Source: Streptomyces cyanogenus | GTDB lineage: Bacteria; Actinomycetota; Actinomycetes; Streptomycetales; Streptomycetaceae | Direction of reading: 5' to 3' | NCBI RefSeq assembly: GCF_017526105.1 | Contig: NZ_CP071839.1 | Span: 2,346,501-2,410,500, forward strand | Length of the DNA stretch: 64,000 bases | In this document: piece after piece, positions 35,156-45,162 of the stretch | How positions within the stretch are numbered: the stretch's first letter is position 1 | Layout: every line of letters starts with the position of its first letter | Program-made: the position numbers and the translations under genes | The notes under the pieces: generated by a model | Seen by the model: the letters and a program-made list of their open reading frames with translations, nothing else | What the model was told of the DNA's origin: nothing | Databases searched by the model: none

Positions 35156-36763
35156 TCAGAGGTCGTTCAGCCACCAGGCCGCCGTGGCGCCGGGCAGGAC
35201 GCCGGGCGGGCACGGGCCGCTGGACAGCAGGGGGGTGCCGGAGACCGGCGCGGGGGCGTTGGCGGTACCGAAGTTGACGGCGCAGACCAGGCCGTCACCG
35301 CGGGCGAAGGCGAGGACGCCGGGCGGGGTGTCCAGCCACTCCAGGGGGCCCTCGCCCAGCTGGGGAAGGGTCTTGCGCAGGTGCAGGCCCTCCCGGTAGA
35401 GGTGCCAGAAGGAGCGGGTGTCGGCGAGGGCGCGGTCGGTGGCGAACTCGGCGAAGTATTCGGGCTGCGGCAGCCAGGGCTTGGCGCCCTCGGCCCCCGA
35501 GGTGAAGCCGAACGGGGAGGCCTGCCCGGACCAGGGCAGCGGCACCCGGCAGCCGTCGCGGATCCGGGCGCGGCTGCCGGTGCGCCGGAAGATCGGGTCG
35601 GTGAGCACGTCGTCGGGCAGGTCGACGACCTCGGGCAGGCCCAGTTCCTCGCCCTGGTAGATGTACGCGGCTCCGGGCAGCGCCAGCATCAGCAGTGCGG
35701 CGGCGCGGGCGCGGGCGGCGCCGAGGCCACTGCCCCCGGGGGCCGGTTCGCCGTAGCGGGTGACGGTGCGGACCTGGTCGTGGTTGTTGAGGACCCAGGT
35801 GACCGTGGAGCCGGTGCCGGCGATGTCCTGCATGGCCTCGGTGATGACCTTGCGGAAGGCGTCGGCGTCCCAGGGGGCGCCGAGCAGGTCGAAGAAGAAG
35901 GCCTGGTGGAGTTCGTCGGGGCGGACGTACAGGGCGTGTTCGCGGGCGGTGGGCACGGAGACCTCGCCGACGAGCAGGCGCTCGCGGCCGTCCCGGGCGC
36001 CGTACTCCTCGCAGATGGCGCGCCAGCGGCGCCACACCTCGTGCACCTCGGGCTGGTTCCAGGCGAGCGGGTTGACCGAGTCGCGGGTGCGGGCGTCGGC
36101 CTCCGGGTCGTCGGAGTCGGGGAGGTCCGGGTGCTTGAACAGGCCGGCGGCGACGTCGATGCGGAAGCCGTCCACGCCCCGGTCGAGCCAGAACCGCAGG
36201 ACGCGGTCGAACTCGTCGGGGATCTCGGGGTTGCGCCAGTTCCAGTCGGGCTGCTCGGGCGTGAACATGTGCAGGTACCACTGGCCGTCGGCGACGCGGG
36301 TCCAGGCCGGGCCGCCGAACATGGCGTGCCAGTTGTTGGGCGGCTCGCTGCCGTCGGGTCCGCGGCCGTCGGCGAAGTGGAAGCGGGCGCGGGCCGGGCT
36401 GCCGGGGGCGCTGTCCAGGGCCTCGCGGAACCAGGGGTGCTCGCTGGAGCAGTGGTTGGGGACGATGTCGAGGAGCACCTTGATGCCGAGCCGCCGGGCC
36501 GCCCCCATCAGCAGGTCGAACTCGGCGAGGTCGCCGAAGACCGGGTCGACGTCGCGGTAGTCGGCCACGTCGTAGCCGTGGTCGTGCTGCGGCGAGGGGT
36601 AGAACGGGCTGAGCCAGATCCCGTCGACGCCGAGCTTCTTCAGGTACGGCAGCCCGGCCCGGACGCCCGCGAGGTCGCCGATGCCGTCGCCGGTGCTGTC
36701 CAGGAAGCTGCGGACGTAGACCTGGTAGATCACGGCGTCCCGCCACCAATGATGCCTGTTCAA
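35156..36763 (-). CDS. Alpha-glucosidase, GH13 family
   Basis: A 535-residue cytoplasmic GH13 enzyme without signal peptide. The conserved regions are LLDIVPNH, GFRIDVAAG (nucleophile Asp), LLVGEVSV (acid/base Glu) and WVLNNHDQ. It hydrolyses imported alpha-glucosides such as maltose, trehalose or oligosaccharides; the exact linkage is not predictable. Start ATG 36763. It is first in a leftward operon with the binding protein and permeases, resembling the agl system of Streptomyces. Confidence 0.92.
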   Translation of the reverse strand: MNRHHWWRDAVIYQVYVRSFLDSTGDGIGDLAGVRAGLPYLKKLGVDGIWLSPFYPSPQHDHGYDVADYRDVDPVFGDLAEFDLLMGAARRLGIKVLLDIVPNHCSSEHPWFREALDSAPGSPARARFHFADGRGPDGSEPPNNWHAMFGGPAWTRVADGQWYLHMFTPEQPDWNWRNPEIPDEFDRVLRFWLDRGVDGFRIDVAAGLFKHPDLPDSDDPEADARTRDSVNPLAWNQPEVHEVWRRWRAICEEYGARDGRERLLVGEVSVPTAREHALYVRPDELHQAFFFDLLGAPWDADAFRKVITEAMQDIAGTGSTVTWVLNNHDQVRTVTRYGEPAPGGSGLGAARARAAALLMLALPGAAYIYQGEELGLPEVVDLPDDVLTDPIFRRTGSRARIRDGCRVPLPWSGQASPFGFTSGAEGAKPWLPQPEYFAEFATDRALADTRSFWHLYREGLHLRKTLPQLGEGPLEWLDTPPGVLAFARGDGLVCAVNFGTANAPAPVSGTPLLSSGPCPPGVLPGATAAWWLNDL

Positions 36764-36792
36764 CCCTGTGGAACCTGTCTCTGAAAGGGGGG

Positions 36793-36836
36793 CTGTTATG
36801 CATGCATGTTAGGTAGGAGGCGAGCGAAGGTGTCAA
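36793..36836 (-). promoter_or_regulatory. Promoter and palindromic operator of the alpha-glucoside operon
   Basis: On the minus strand TTGACA (36836-36831) is a consensus -35. Downstream, the palindrome centred on ATGCATGCAT (about 36798-36807) extends to TTATGCATGCATGTTA with few mismatches. A LacI-type regulator is the usual controller of such operons. The exact -10 is uncertain. Confidence 0.5.
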
Positions 36837-36918
36837 CGAAGTGAACAGAAGATACTGGCCAGTTGGGCTCGCAAACCCCGGCAAATCACCCCAAGACGGC
36901 GACAGTCGTGATGGCGGC

Positions 36919-36935
36919 GTTACTTAACAAGTAAC
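36919..36935. promoter_or_regulatory. Palindrome GTTACTT-N3-AAGTAAC
   Basis: A perfect 7-bp inverted repeat around AAC, ending at the stop codon of the next leftward gene. It may be an operator for the alpha-glucoside operon or a weak terminator of the orphan binding-protein gene. Confidence 0.4.
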
Positions 36936-38206
36936 TAGCGACGGGCGATGGCGTCGAGTTCGCGCGCCAGCCGGCGCACGGCCTGCCCGGGCGTCTGGCG
37001 TCCGGTGAGCGCGTCCTGCACGACCGCCTGCACGGCCAGGCTGACCTGGTCGTAGTGCGGGCTCTTGGGGCGCGGCCGGGCGGTGAGGACGGCCGTGCGC
37101 AGGGTCGGCAGATAGGGGAAGCGCCTGATGAGCGCGGGGTCCTCGTAGAGCCCGGCGCGCACGGGTGGCAGCGCGCCCCGCGTGAGCACCTGGCGCTGCA
37201 CGGGCGCGCTGGTGAGGTAGGCGATCAGACGCGCGGCGGAGTCCGGGTGCCGGGCGTGGGTGTTGACCGCGAGGTTGGAGCCGCCGAGGACGCTCGTCCC
37301 CGGCCCGTCGGTGCCGGGCAGCGGTACGGCGCCGATCCGGCCGGCGACCTTCGAGCCCCGTTCCGAGGCCACGGCGTAGGCATAGGGCCAGTTGCGCAGG
37401 AAGAGCAGCCCGCCGTCCTGGAAGGCCTGCTTGGACTCCTCCTCCTTGTAGGTCAGCGCACGCTTCGGGATCCAGCCCTCGCGCAGACCGCGGGCGAGGA
37501 AGCCGATGCCCTCGCGGGCGGCGGCCGAGTCGACGGTGACACGGGTGCCCTCGCCGCCGAGGATGGTGCCTCCCGCCGAGTACACCGCCTCGGCCGCGTT
37601 CACGGTCAGGCCCTCGTAGGGCAGGAACTGACCCGCGTAGCCGTCGAGTCCGTACTTCGGCGCGATGGTCCTGGCATCGCGCTCCAGCTCGGCCCAGGTG
37701 CGCGGAGGGGGCACACCCTCCTTGGCGAGGATGTCCTTGCGATACAGGAGAAGTCCGGCATTCGTGACATACGGGACGGCATACAGCCGGCCGTCGTACG
37801 TGGCCGTGTCGACGACCGGCGGGAGGAAGCTGTCCAGCGGGAAGCGGTCGCGGGGCAGCGGGCGGATCCAGCCGGCCGCCGCGAACTCCGAGGTCCAGTC
37901 GACGTCGATGTTCAGCACGTCGAACCGGCCCCGGTCGCCGCCGCGCAGGTCGGTCGTCATCTGCGCGTGCGTCTCGTCGGCGGAGTCCGGCAGCTCGACC
38001 AGGGTGACCTTCTCGCCGGGATGGGTGCGGTTCCAGCCCTGGAGCAGCGGGCCGAGATAGCCGGTGAGGTCACCGGCGGTGGCCAGGGTGAGCGGGCCGC
38101 GCCCGCCGCCGGCGGTCTCGTCGGCGCGGGCGCCGGAGGTGACGTACCCGGCCAGGATCACCACGAGAACCAGAAGGCCCCTACCGGCGGCGTGTATCCA
38201 CCGCAT
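36935..38206 (-). CDS. Second sugar ABC transporter substrate-binding protein (orphan)
   Basis: ATG 38206 has GGGAGG about 6 nt upstream and is preferred over the longer frame from 38272. The 423-residue protein has an N-terminal hydrophobic signal (GRGLLVLVVILAGYVTSGA), no clear lipobox Cys, and a family 1 binding-protein body (LTLATAGDLTGYLGPLLQGWN; FDVLNIDVDWTSEFAAAGWIRPL; PYVTNAGLLLYRKDILAKEG). No permease follows it. It may feed the neighbouring system or act as a sensor. Confidence 0.85.
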   Translation of the reverse strand: MRWIHAAGRGLLVLVVILAGYVTSGARADETAGGGRGPLTLATAGDLTGYLGPLLQGWNRTHPGEKVTLVELPDSADETHAQMTTDLRGGDRGRFDVLNIDVDWTSEFAAAGWIRPLPRDRFPLDSFLPPVVDTATYDGRLYAVPYVTNAGLLLYRKDILAKEGVPPPRTWAELERDARTIAPKYGLDGYAGQFLPYEGLTVNAAEAVYSAGGTILGGEGTRVTVDSAAAREGIGFLARGLREGWIPKRALTYKEEESKQAFQDGGLLFLRNWPYAYAVASERGSKVAGRIGAVPLPGTDGPGTSVLGGSNLAVNTHARHPDSAARLIAYLTSAPVQRQVLTRGALPPVRAGLYEDPALIRRFPYLPTLRTAVLTARPRPKSPHYDQVSLAVQAVVQDALTGRQTPGQAVRRLARELDAIARR

Positions 38207-38339
38207 AGGTTCCTCCCTGTACACCGGCACCACGGGCACCCTTGCCCACCCTCGTCCGAGGACCGAGGCCATGTATACCCGTTAGGTATGCGCGATACTA
38301 GGGCCTGGAGCACATGGAGCAGACAGGAGGACAGCACGA

Positions 38340-38846
38340 GTGCGCCTGCCCCTCCTGGCACTCCTCGCCCGCGGCCCGGCCCACGGCTACGAGCTGAAGC
38401 AGGACCTTGAGCAACTGCTGGGCGCCGCGTACCCTCAGCCGAACGTCGGCCAGATCTACGTCACCCTCGGCCGCCTGGAGAAAACCGGGCTGATCGCGGG
38501 CGAGGACGTCGAGCAGTCCAGCCGACCCAACAAGAAGGTCTACCACCTCACCGAGGCCGGGCGTGAGGCGCTGCGCGTCTGGTTCGAGGAGACCGAGGAC
38601 GAGCCGCGGGTGCGGGACGAGTTCTTCATGAAGCTCGCCCTGGCCTCGCAGACCGGTCTCGCCGACCAGATCGCCCTCATCAACCGGCAGCGGCGCCAGT
38701 ACCTCAACACCATGCGCGACCTGTCGAAACTGGCCGCGGCCGAGAACCGGGACAACCGAATCGCCCAGCTGCTGATCGAGGGCGCGATGCTGCACCTGCA
38801 GGCCGACCTCGACTGGCTGGAGCGGTGCCAGGAGGAACTGGAATGA
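38340..38846 (+). CDS. PadR-family transcriptional regulator
   Basis: A 168-residue PadR protein. Its N-terminal winged HTH (MRLPLLALLARGPAHGYEL, then YVTLGRLEKTGLIAGEDV) is followed by a helical dimer domain. Start GTG 38340 with AGGAGG 9 nt upstream. It overlaps the ABC ATPase gene, so it probably represses its own operon encoding the exporter-like system. The inducer is unknown. Confidence 0.92.
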   Translation: MRLPLLALLARGPAHGYELKQDLEQLLGAAYPQPNVGQIYVTLGRLEKTGLIAGEDVEQSSRPNKKVYHLTEAGREALRVWFEETEDEPRVRDEFFMKLALASQTGLADQIALINRQRRQYLNTMRDLSKLAAAENRDNRIAQLLIEGAMLHLQADLDWLERCQEELE

Positions 38847-39595
38847 CCGAGCACCCCGCTCCGGTGCTGCGCGCCGAGGGTCTGGTGAAGACCCACCACG
38901 GCGAGGGCGCACCCGCGCACGCCGTGCGCGGGGTGGATCTGAACGTGGCCCGGGGCGAGTTCGTGGCGATCACCGGGCCGTCCGGAGCCGGCAAGTCCAC
39001 CCTGCTGCACCTGCTCGGCGGGCTGCAGCGGCCGGACGCGGGCAGCGTCTGGCTGGACGGCCGGTGCACGGACTCCTTCAGCGAGGCCCGCTGGGCGGTG
39101 GAGCGGCGCAAGGCCATCGGGATCGTCTTCCAGTTCTTCAACCTGGTGTCGAACCTGTCCGTCGCCGACAACGTCGAGCTGCCCGCTCTGCTGGCCGGCG
39201 TCCCGCCGAAGAAGGCGCGTGCCGAGCGGGAGGCGCTCCTCGCCGAGCTGGGACTGGAGGGCAAGGAGCGCAGCATGCCGGGCGAGCTGTCCGGCGGCGA
39301 GCAGCAGCGGGTCGCACTGGCCCGGGCGCTGGTCAACCATCCGCCGCTGCTCCTCGCCGACGAGCCGGCCGGCAGCCTGGACAGCAAGGGCACCCGCGAG
39401 GTGATGCGGCTGCTGTCCCGCTTCCACGCACGCGGCCAGAGCATCGTCCTGGTCACCCACGACGCCCGGCTGGCCAGCGCCGCGGACCGGGTGATCAGCT
39501 TCTTCGACGGCCGCATAGCCGACGACGCGACCCTGGACGCGACGCCGTCGCCCCGGCGGGGCGGTATCTCCGGGGTGCTGGAGCTGAGGGACTGA
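38843..39595 (+). CDS. ABC transporter ATP-binding protein (MacB/LolD type)
   Basis: ATG 38843 overlaps the PadR stop (ATGA). The product has 250 residues with Walker A GPSGAGKST, signature ELSGGEQQRVALARALVNHP and Walker B LLLADEPAGSLDSK. This subtype pairs with FtsX-like permeases, here encoded 3 nt downstream. It probably powers peptide, lipid or antibiotic efflux or sensing. Confidence 0.93.
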   Translation: MTEHPAPVLRAEGLVKTHHGEGAPAHAVRGVDLNVARGEFVAITGPSGAGKSTLLHLLGGLQRPDAGSVWLDGRCTDSFSEARWAVERRKAIGIVFQFFNLVSNLSVADNVELPALLAGVPPKKARAEREALLAELGLEGKERSMPGELSGGEQQRVALARALVNHPPLLLADEPAGSLDSKGTREVMRLLSRFHARGQSIVLVTHDARLASAADRVISFFDGRIADDATLDATPSPRRGGISGVLELRD

Positions 39596-39597
39596 CC

Positions 39598-41898
39598 GTG
39601 CTGGACCTGAGGGACGTGCGGGCCACGTTGCGCTGGGCGCACTCGGATCTGCGGACGCACCGCGGCGAGGCGCTGTTCCTGGTGCTGGCCACCGCAGGCA
39701 TCGTCGCCTCCCTGCTGTTCGCCACCGCCCTGTTCGGCTACGCCACCAACCCCTGGCAGCGGACCTTCGCCGAGGCGCGCGGAGCCCACGTGTGGCTGCA
39801 CACCGCGCTGTCCGCCGACGCTCCCGAGCTGGCCCGGCTCGACGGCGTCGGCTCCGTCGCCGGCCCCTACCGCACCGAGTCCGCCACCGTCGCAGCGCGC
39901 GGCACCCGCGCCTCCGTGGAGCTGCGCGGCACCCCGCGCCCGCCCACCGTGAGCCGGCCCCTGCTCACCGCCGGGCGCTGGCTGGACCCGGCCGCGCCGG
40001 ACGGGGTGGTGCTGGAGAGCAGCCTCGCCCGCGCCCTGCTGGCCGAGCCCGGCGACACCCTGACCCTCCCCGGCACGGCCCGCACCCTCACCGTCGAGGG
40101 CATCGCGGACAGTGCCGAACCCCCGTACCGCCCCGGCGAGCAGCCGGGCCTGGTGTGGGCGCTGCCGTCCGCGGTGCGCGCCCCGGCCGGCCAGGTCATC
40201 GGGCTGCGGCTCGACGATCCCGGCGACACGGACTACGCCGTCCAGCGCGCCGTCACCGTGCTGGGCGCCGGGGCGGTCGGCGAGGTCTCCACCTGGCAGC
40301 AGGCCCGCGCCGAGGCCCAGGGCGACAACCGGCTGCTCGGCCAGGTGCTCGGGCTGTTCGGTCTGGGCGCCCTGATCGCCGCCGGGTTCGCGGTGCACGG
40401 CGCGATCGCCACCCGCATCCGCGGGCATCTGCGCGACCTCTCGGTGCTGAAGGCGATCGGCTTCACGCCCGGCCAGGTGGTACGGATCTTCCTGCTCCAG
40501 CACCTGGCGTACGCCCTGCTCGGTGCCGTGGCCGCGGCGGCCCTCACCGAGGGACTGGGCAGCCGGGTCCCGGGACGGCTCGGGGACGCGGTGGGGGTGT
40601 GGCAGGGGCTGCCCGGACACAGCCTGGCGCTGTGCGTGATACCGGCGGGCGCGGTGCTGTTCATCGGCCTGACCACGGGGCTCGCGGCCTGGCGGGCGGG
40701 CCGGGTGCCGCCGGTTCCGGTGCCGCGTCCGGCCGCGCCGAAGGGCGGAGGGCTGACCGGACCGGCCCGGCGGGCGCTCGGCCTGCGGCTGCCGGCCGCC
40801 CTGGTCCTCGGCTGCCACAAGGCGTTCGCCGGGCGCGGCCGGTCGCTGGCCACCGTGGCCCGGCTGACCCTGCCGCTGCTGCTGATCGTCGTGGCGCTCA
40901 GTGCCTGGACCACCCTCGACCGCTTCCACAGCAGCCCCGAGCGGGTGGGACTGCCGACGACGCTCACCGTTCGCTCGGACGACGCCCTGGACGCCTCCGG
41001 CGTACGGGCCGTGCTCACGCGGGACTCCCGGGTCCGCGCCGCCTACCCGGGCGTCGAGGTGGCCGCGCTGGTCCCCGGCCAGACCGGCACCATCGCCCTG
41101 CGTGGCGTCGGCACCCGCGCCGAGCCCTACCCCTACGCCCTCGCCGAGGGCCGCGCCGCACACGGACCGGACGAGGCGGTGGCCGGCCAGGGCCTGCTCG
41201 ACCTGCTGCACGCGCGGGTCGGCGACTGGGTGCGGATGACGGTGGGCGACCGGCCGCAGATCCTGCACATCGTGGGCCGCACCCTCGAACCGCGCAACGC
41301 CGGACGGGTCGTGACCACCTCCCTGGACACCCTCCGCGAGAACGACCCCGGGCTGGCGCCCGCCTTCTACGAACTGCGGCTGCGCCCCGGCGCCGACCCG
41401 CACCGGGTGGCCGCCGCGCTGGTCTCGGCGGGCCGCGGCCACCTGGAGGTGCATCCCGTGACGAACCCCGCCGACGGGCTGTCCCCGCTGCGCGGAGTCG
41501 TCGCCGGGCTGATCGCCGTCCTGGCCCTCATCGGCCTGGTCGAGCTGCTCACCGCGATCGGCGGCAGCGTCCGCGAGGGCGAGCGGGACGTGCTGGCGCT
41601 CCGGGCGATCGGCATGTCCCCCCGGCAGATCACCGCGATCACGGTGACGGCGACGAGCTGTACGGCGCTGGCGGCGGTCGTCGCCGGTACGGTGCTGGGG
41701 CTGCCGCTGGCCCGCCGGCTGATCGACGCCCAGGGCGGCTCCAGCGGCATCGGCGCCGGCATCGCCCAGTCCCCCTCCCCCGGTCTGCTGCTCCTGCTGG
41801 GCGCGGCCGCCGTGCTGGGCGCGGCGGCCCTGGCCACGCTGCCGGCGACCCGCTCGGCCCGCCGCCGCCTCGCGGACACGTTGAGCGCGGTGGGCTGA
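39598..41898 (+). CDS. FtsX-like ABC permease (two-repeat type)
   Basis: From GTG 39598 the product has 766 residues. An N-terminal segment EALFLVLATAGIVASLLFATALFGY is followed by a large extracellular domain, then FtsX cores around residues 250-380 and 630-760 (LFGLGALIAAGFAVHGAIATRIRGHLRDLSVLKAIG; EGERDVLALRAIGMSPRQITAITVTATSCTALAAVVAGTVLGLPLA). The architecture equals mechanotransmitter-type ABC systems that act on periplasmic or surface substrates. Confidence 0.9.
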   Translation: MLDLRDVRATLRWAHSDLRTHRGEALFLVLATAGIVASLLFATALFGYATNPWQRTFAEARGAHVWLHTALSADAPELARLDGVGSVAGPYRTESATVAARGTRASVELRGTPRPPTVSRPLLTAGRWLDPAAPDGVVLESSLARALLAEPGDTLTLPGTARTLTVEGIADSAEPPYRPGEQPGLVWALPSAVRAPAGQVIGLRLDDPGDTDYAVQRAVTVLGAGAVGEVSTWQQARAEAQGDNRLLGQVLGLFGLGALIAAGFAVHGAIATRIRGHLRDLSVLKAIGFTPGQVVRIFLLQHLAYALLGAVAAAALTEGLGSRVPGRLGDAVGVWQGLPGHSLALCVIPAGAVLFIGLTTGLAAWRAGRVPPVPVPRPAAPKGGGLTGPARRALGLRLPAALVLGCHKAFAGRGRSLATVARLTLPLLLIVVALSAWTTLDRFHSSPERVGLPTTLTVRSDDALDASGVRAVLTRDSRVRAAYPGVEVAALVPGQTGTIALRGVGTRAEPYPYALAEGRAAHGPDEAVAGQGLLDLLHARVGDWVRMTVGDRPQILHIVGRTLEPRNAGRVVTTSLDTLRENDPGLAPAFYELRLRPGADPHRVAAALVSAGRGHLEVHPVTNPADGLSPLRGVVAGLIAVLALIGLVELLTAIGGSVREGERDVLALRAIGMSPRQITAITVTATSCTALAAVVAGTVLGLPLARRLIDAQGGSSGIGAGIAQSPSPGLLLLLGAAAVLGAAALATLPATRSARRRLADTLSAVG

Positions 41899-42057
41899 GC
41901 GGGACGCGCCGGACGCGTGCCGCCGGCGTTCCCGTGCCACCGCCCGGTCCGGCTCGGGGCGGATGGTCGCCTCCGTGTGCGCCAGGACGGCGTCGGCCAC
42001 CGCGAGCGGGGGCGGTGGCCGTGGCGGTGGCCCGTGGCCGGTTCGGCGCCGGCCTCG

Positions 42058-43710
42058 TCAGCTCCGGCCGCGCAGCTCCCGGTACTTGGCGACCAGCGCC
42101 TTGGTCGACGCGTCCAGGCCCGGGACCTCGGCACCCTCGGTGAGCGCGGGCTCGATCCGCTTGGCGAGGACCTTGCCCAGCTCCACGCCCCACTGGTCGA
42201 AGGAGTCGATGTTCCACACCGCGCCCTGCACGAACACCTTGTGCTCGTACAGCGCGACGAGCTGGCCGAGCACGGACGGGGTCAGCTCGCGCGCGAGGAT
42301 CGTGGTGGTCGGCCGGTTGCCCTGGAAGGTCTTGTGCGGAACCAGTTCCTCGGGCACGCCCTCCGCGCGGACCTCCTCCGCCGTCTTGCCGAAGGCGAGC
42401 GCCTGGGTCTGGGCGAAGAAGTTGGCCATCAGCAGATCGTGCTGCGCCTTGAGTTCACCGCTCAGCTCGGCGACCGGCTCGGCGAAACCGATGAAGTCCG
42501 CCGGGATCAGCTTGGTGCCCTGGTGGATCAACTGGTAATAGGCGTGCTGTCCGTTGGTGCCGGGCGTGCCCCACACCACCGGCCCGGTCTGCCACTCGAC
42601 CTGCTTGCCGTCACGGGCGACGTACTTGCCGTTGGACTCCATGTCCAGCTGCTGGAGGTAGGCGGTGAACTTCGACAGGTAGTGCGAGTAGGGCAGCACC
42701 GCGTGTGACTGCGCGTCGTGGAAGTTGTCGTACCAGATGCCCAGCAGGCCCAGCAGCAGCGGAACGTTGGCCTCGGCGGGCGCGGTGCGGAAGTGGTCGT
42801 CGACGATCCGGAAGCCGTCCAGCATCTCGCGGAAGCGGTCCGGGCCGATGGCGATCATCAGGGACAGGCCGATCGCGGAGTCGTACGAGTACCGGCCGCC
42901 GACCCAGTCCCAGAACTCGAACATGTTGGCCGTGTCGATCCCGAACTCGGCGACCTTCTCGGCGTTCGTGGACAGCGCGACGAAGTGCTTGGCCACCGCC
43001 GCCTTGTCGCCGAGCGCGGCCAGCAGCCACTTCCGCGCGGAGGTCGCGTTGGTGATGGTCTCGATGGTGGTGAAGGTCTTGGAGGCGATGATGAACAGCG
43101 TCTCCGCCGGGTCCAGGTCCCGCGTGGCCTCGTGCAGGTCGGCGCCGTCCACGTTGGAGACGAAGCGCACGGTGAGGTCGCGGTCGGTGAAGCTGCGCAG
43201 CACCTCGTAGGCCATCGCGGGGCCGAGGTCGGAACCGCCGATGCCGACGTTGACGACGTTCTTGATGCGCTTGCCGGTGTGGCCGGTCCAGGCGCCGGAG
43301 CGGACCCGCTCGGCGAAGTCGCTCATCCTGTCGAGCACGGCGTGCACGGCCGGGACCACGTTCTCGCCGTCGACCTCGATCACTGCGTCGCGCGGTGCCC
43401 GCAGCGCGGTGTGCAGCACGGCCCGGTCCTCGGTGATGTTGATCTTCTCGCCGCGGAACATGGCGTCCCTGAGGCCGAAGACGTCCGTGGCCGCGGCCAG
43501 CTCGCGCAGCAGGCGCAGCGTCTCGTCGGTGACCAGGTGCTTCGAGTAGTCGATGTACAGGTCGCCGACCCGGAGGGTGTACCCGGTGCCGCGCGCGGGA
43601 TCGGCGGCGAACAGGTCTCTCAGATGGGTGTCCGCCAGCTCCTCCCGGTGCTTGGCGAGCGCGGTCCACTCGGGCGTCTGGTTGAGCCTGGTACGGCCGT
43701 CTGCGTTCAT
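42058..43710 (-). CDS. pgi: Glucose-6-phosphate isomerase
   Basis: From ATG 43710 the product has 550 residues, normal for the family. Signature regions are [31 protein letters not shown] and [19 protein letters not shown]. It interconverts glucose 6-phosphate and fructose 6-phosphate and links the nearby pentose phosphate and glycolytic genes. A longer frame to 43809 lacks a ribosome site. Confidence 0.95.
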   Translation of the reverse strand: MNADGRTRLNQTPEWTALAKHREELADTHLRDLFAADPARGTGYTLRVGDLYIDYSKHLVTDETLRLLRELAAATDVFGLRDAMFRGEKINITEDRAVLHTALRAPRDAVIEVDGENVVPAVHAVLDRMSDFAERVRSGAWTGHTGKRIKNVVNVGIGGSDLGPAMAYEVLRSFTDRDLTVRFVSNVDGADLHEATRDLDPAETLFIIASKTFTTIETITNATSARKWLLAALGDKAAVAKHFVALSTNAEKVAEFGIDTANMFEFWDWVGGRYSYDSAIGLSLMIAIGPDRFREMLDGFRIVDDHFRTAPAEANVPLLLGLLGIWYDNFHDAQSHAVLPYSHYLSKFTAYLQQLDMESNGKYVARDGKQVEWQTGPVVWGTPGTNGQHAYYQLIHQGTKLIPADFIGFAEPVAELSGELKAQHDLLMANFFAQTQALAFGKTAEEVRAEGVPEELVPHKTFQGNRPTTTILARELTPSVLGQLVALYEHKVFVQGAVWNIDSFDQWGVELGKVLAKRIEPALTEGAEVPGLDASTKALVAKYRELRGRS

Positions 43711-43762
43711 ATCCGACTTCAGCCTTCTTTCGTGCCTGTCCCAGCTGTTCCAACCTAATTGA

Positions 43763-45040
43763 TCACCGCACGGCGTGAGCCGTCGTGACGCCGTCGTCCG
43801 GCGCAACAACAGGTACGTCCTCCTTGCGGACCGGTATCAGCGAGATGACGGACAGGACGAAGCAGGCGGCCGTGAGCAGGGCCGGTGTGTTGGGTCCCCA
43901 GGCCGTGGCCACGGCACCGCCGAGGAGCGCGCCCAGCGGGGCTCCCGCGACGGCCAGGGTGCGGAAGGCCGCGCCGACCCGGCCGAGCAGCTCGGCGGGG
44001 GCGCGTTGCTGCATCAGGGTGGTGGAGTTGACGTTCCACAGCATGCCCATGAACCCGAACACCGCGAGGGCGGCCACCAGGGCGGCCAGGCTGCGCACGG
44101 CACCCATGACGACGAGAGCGCCGATCTGTACGGTGCCGGCGAGCAGGACGGTCCGCAGGGCGCCGGCCCGGGCCGTGATCCGCCGGTTCGCGACTCCCCC
44201 GGCCAGCCCGCCGACGGTGTAGGCGGTGGCCGCCGCCGCGTATCCGCCGCTGCCGGCGTCCAGCCAGCCGGTCACGAGGACCACCAGGGTGGCGATCAGG
44301 GCGCCCATGCCGACGTTGCACAGGGCTGTGGAGGCGCACAGTCCGCGCAGAGCCCGGTCGTGCCACAGGGTGCGCAGCCCCTCGCCGACGTCCCGGCGCA
44401 GGGTGCCGCCCGCCGGTCTCGGCGCGCGCTCGGCTGCGCCGGTCCGCAGGGACGCGACCAGCGCGGCGGCCACGAGGAAGGTGGCCGCGTCGGCCGCGAA
44501 GGGCACGGCCGTCCCCGCGGCGATCAGGACCGGCGCGGCGGGCGCCCCGAGCAGACCGCCGGTGATCTTCTGCCCGGTCAGCAGCCGGGCGTTGGCACCG
44601 CCCAGTGCCTCCCGGTCCACCAGCGCCGGCAGCAGGGCCGTGGCGGCGTTGTCGAAGAGCGTCTGAAGCGTGGTCAGGGTGAACGCGAGCGCGATGAGCA
44701 GGGCGATCGAGGCGTGCCCGAGGGCGACGACGACCGCGAAGGAGGCGACGAGCAGTCCGCGCACCGCGTCCACCGTCCACATCGCCCGCCTCTGGTCCAC
44801 GCGGTCGGCGACCGCCCCGCCGATCAGTCCGAAAACGATCCACGGCAGGTAGCCGCAGGCGGTCACGGCCGCGATGAGCAGGGGCCGGTCGGTCAGCGAG
44901 GCGGCGAGCAGCGGCAGGGCGGCCGTACGCAACGCGTCACCGAAGCTGGAGAGCACGGCGGCGCTCCACAGCCGCCCGAAACCCCCGCGCCACGCGGGCG
45001 CCCGCCTCTCCCGCGCCCCGATCGCCCCGACCGCCGTCAC
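43763..45040 (-). CDS. MFS transporter
   Basis: A 425-residue major facilitator with about twelve hydrophobic segments. The loop motif [24 protein letters not shown] (motif A) follows the second segment. It is likely a drug-type exporter (enterobactin-exporter EntS/MFS_3-like), with substrate unknown. Start GTG 45040 with GGGGGAG just upstream. It follows rbpA on the same strand, after a strong terminator. Confidence 0.88.
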   Translation of the reverse strand: MTAVGAIGARERRAPAWRGGFGRLWSAAVLSSFGDALRTAALPLLAASLTDRPLLIAAVTACGYLPWIVFGLIGGAVADRVDQRRAMWTVDAVRGLLVASFAVVVALGHASIALLIALAFTLTTLQTLFDNAATALLPALVDREALGGANARLLTGQKITGGLLGAPAAPVLIAAGTAVPFAADAATFLVAAALVASLRTGAAERAPRPAGGTLRRDVGEGLRTLWHDRALRGLCASTALCNVGMGALIATLVVLVTGWLDAGSGGYAAAATAYTVGGLAGGVANRRITARAGALRTVLLAGTVQIGALVVMGAVRSLAALVAALAVFGFMGMLWNVNSTTLMQQRAPAELLGRVGAAFRTLAVAGAPLGALLGGAVATAWGPNTPALLTAACFVLSVISLIPVRKEDVPVVAPDDGVTTAHAVR

Positions 45041-45124
45041 AACTCCCCCTCACGGTTCGCACCTTCACGAAAACCGTAGAGGGCACCACTGACAATCGGT
45101 CGGCGCCGCGTGGCGGATACGGCT

Positions 45125-45154
45125 CCGGCCGGGTGCCCGCGGGCACCCGGCCGG
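45125..45154. terminator. Strong terminator after the rbpA-like gene
   Basis: CCGGCCGGGTGCCC (45125-45138) pairs perfectly with GGGCACCCGGCCGG (45141-45154) around GC. It lies 8 bases past the stop of the RbpA-like gene. Confidence 0.85.
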
Positions 45155-45162
45155 TGAAAGTC

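Noticed and set aside
38704..42000. Minus-strand open frame of 1098 codons
   Set aside because: It is the antisense shadow of the PadR, ABC ATPase and FtsX-permease genes. Its product is low-complexity, Arg/Gly/Gln-rich, with no domain.
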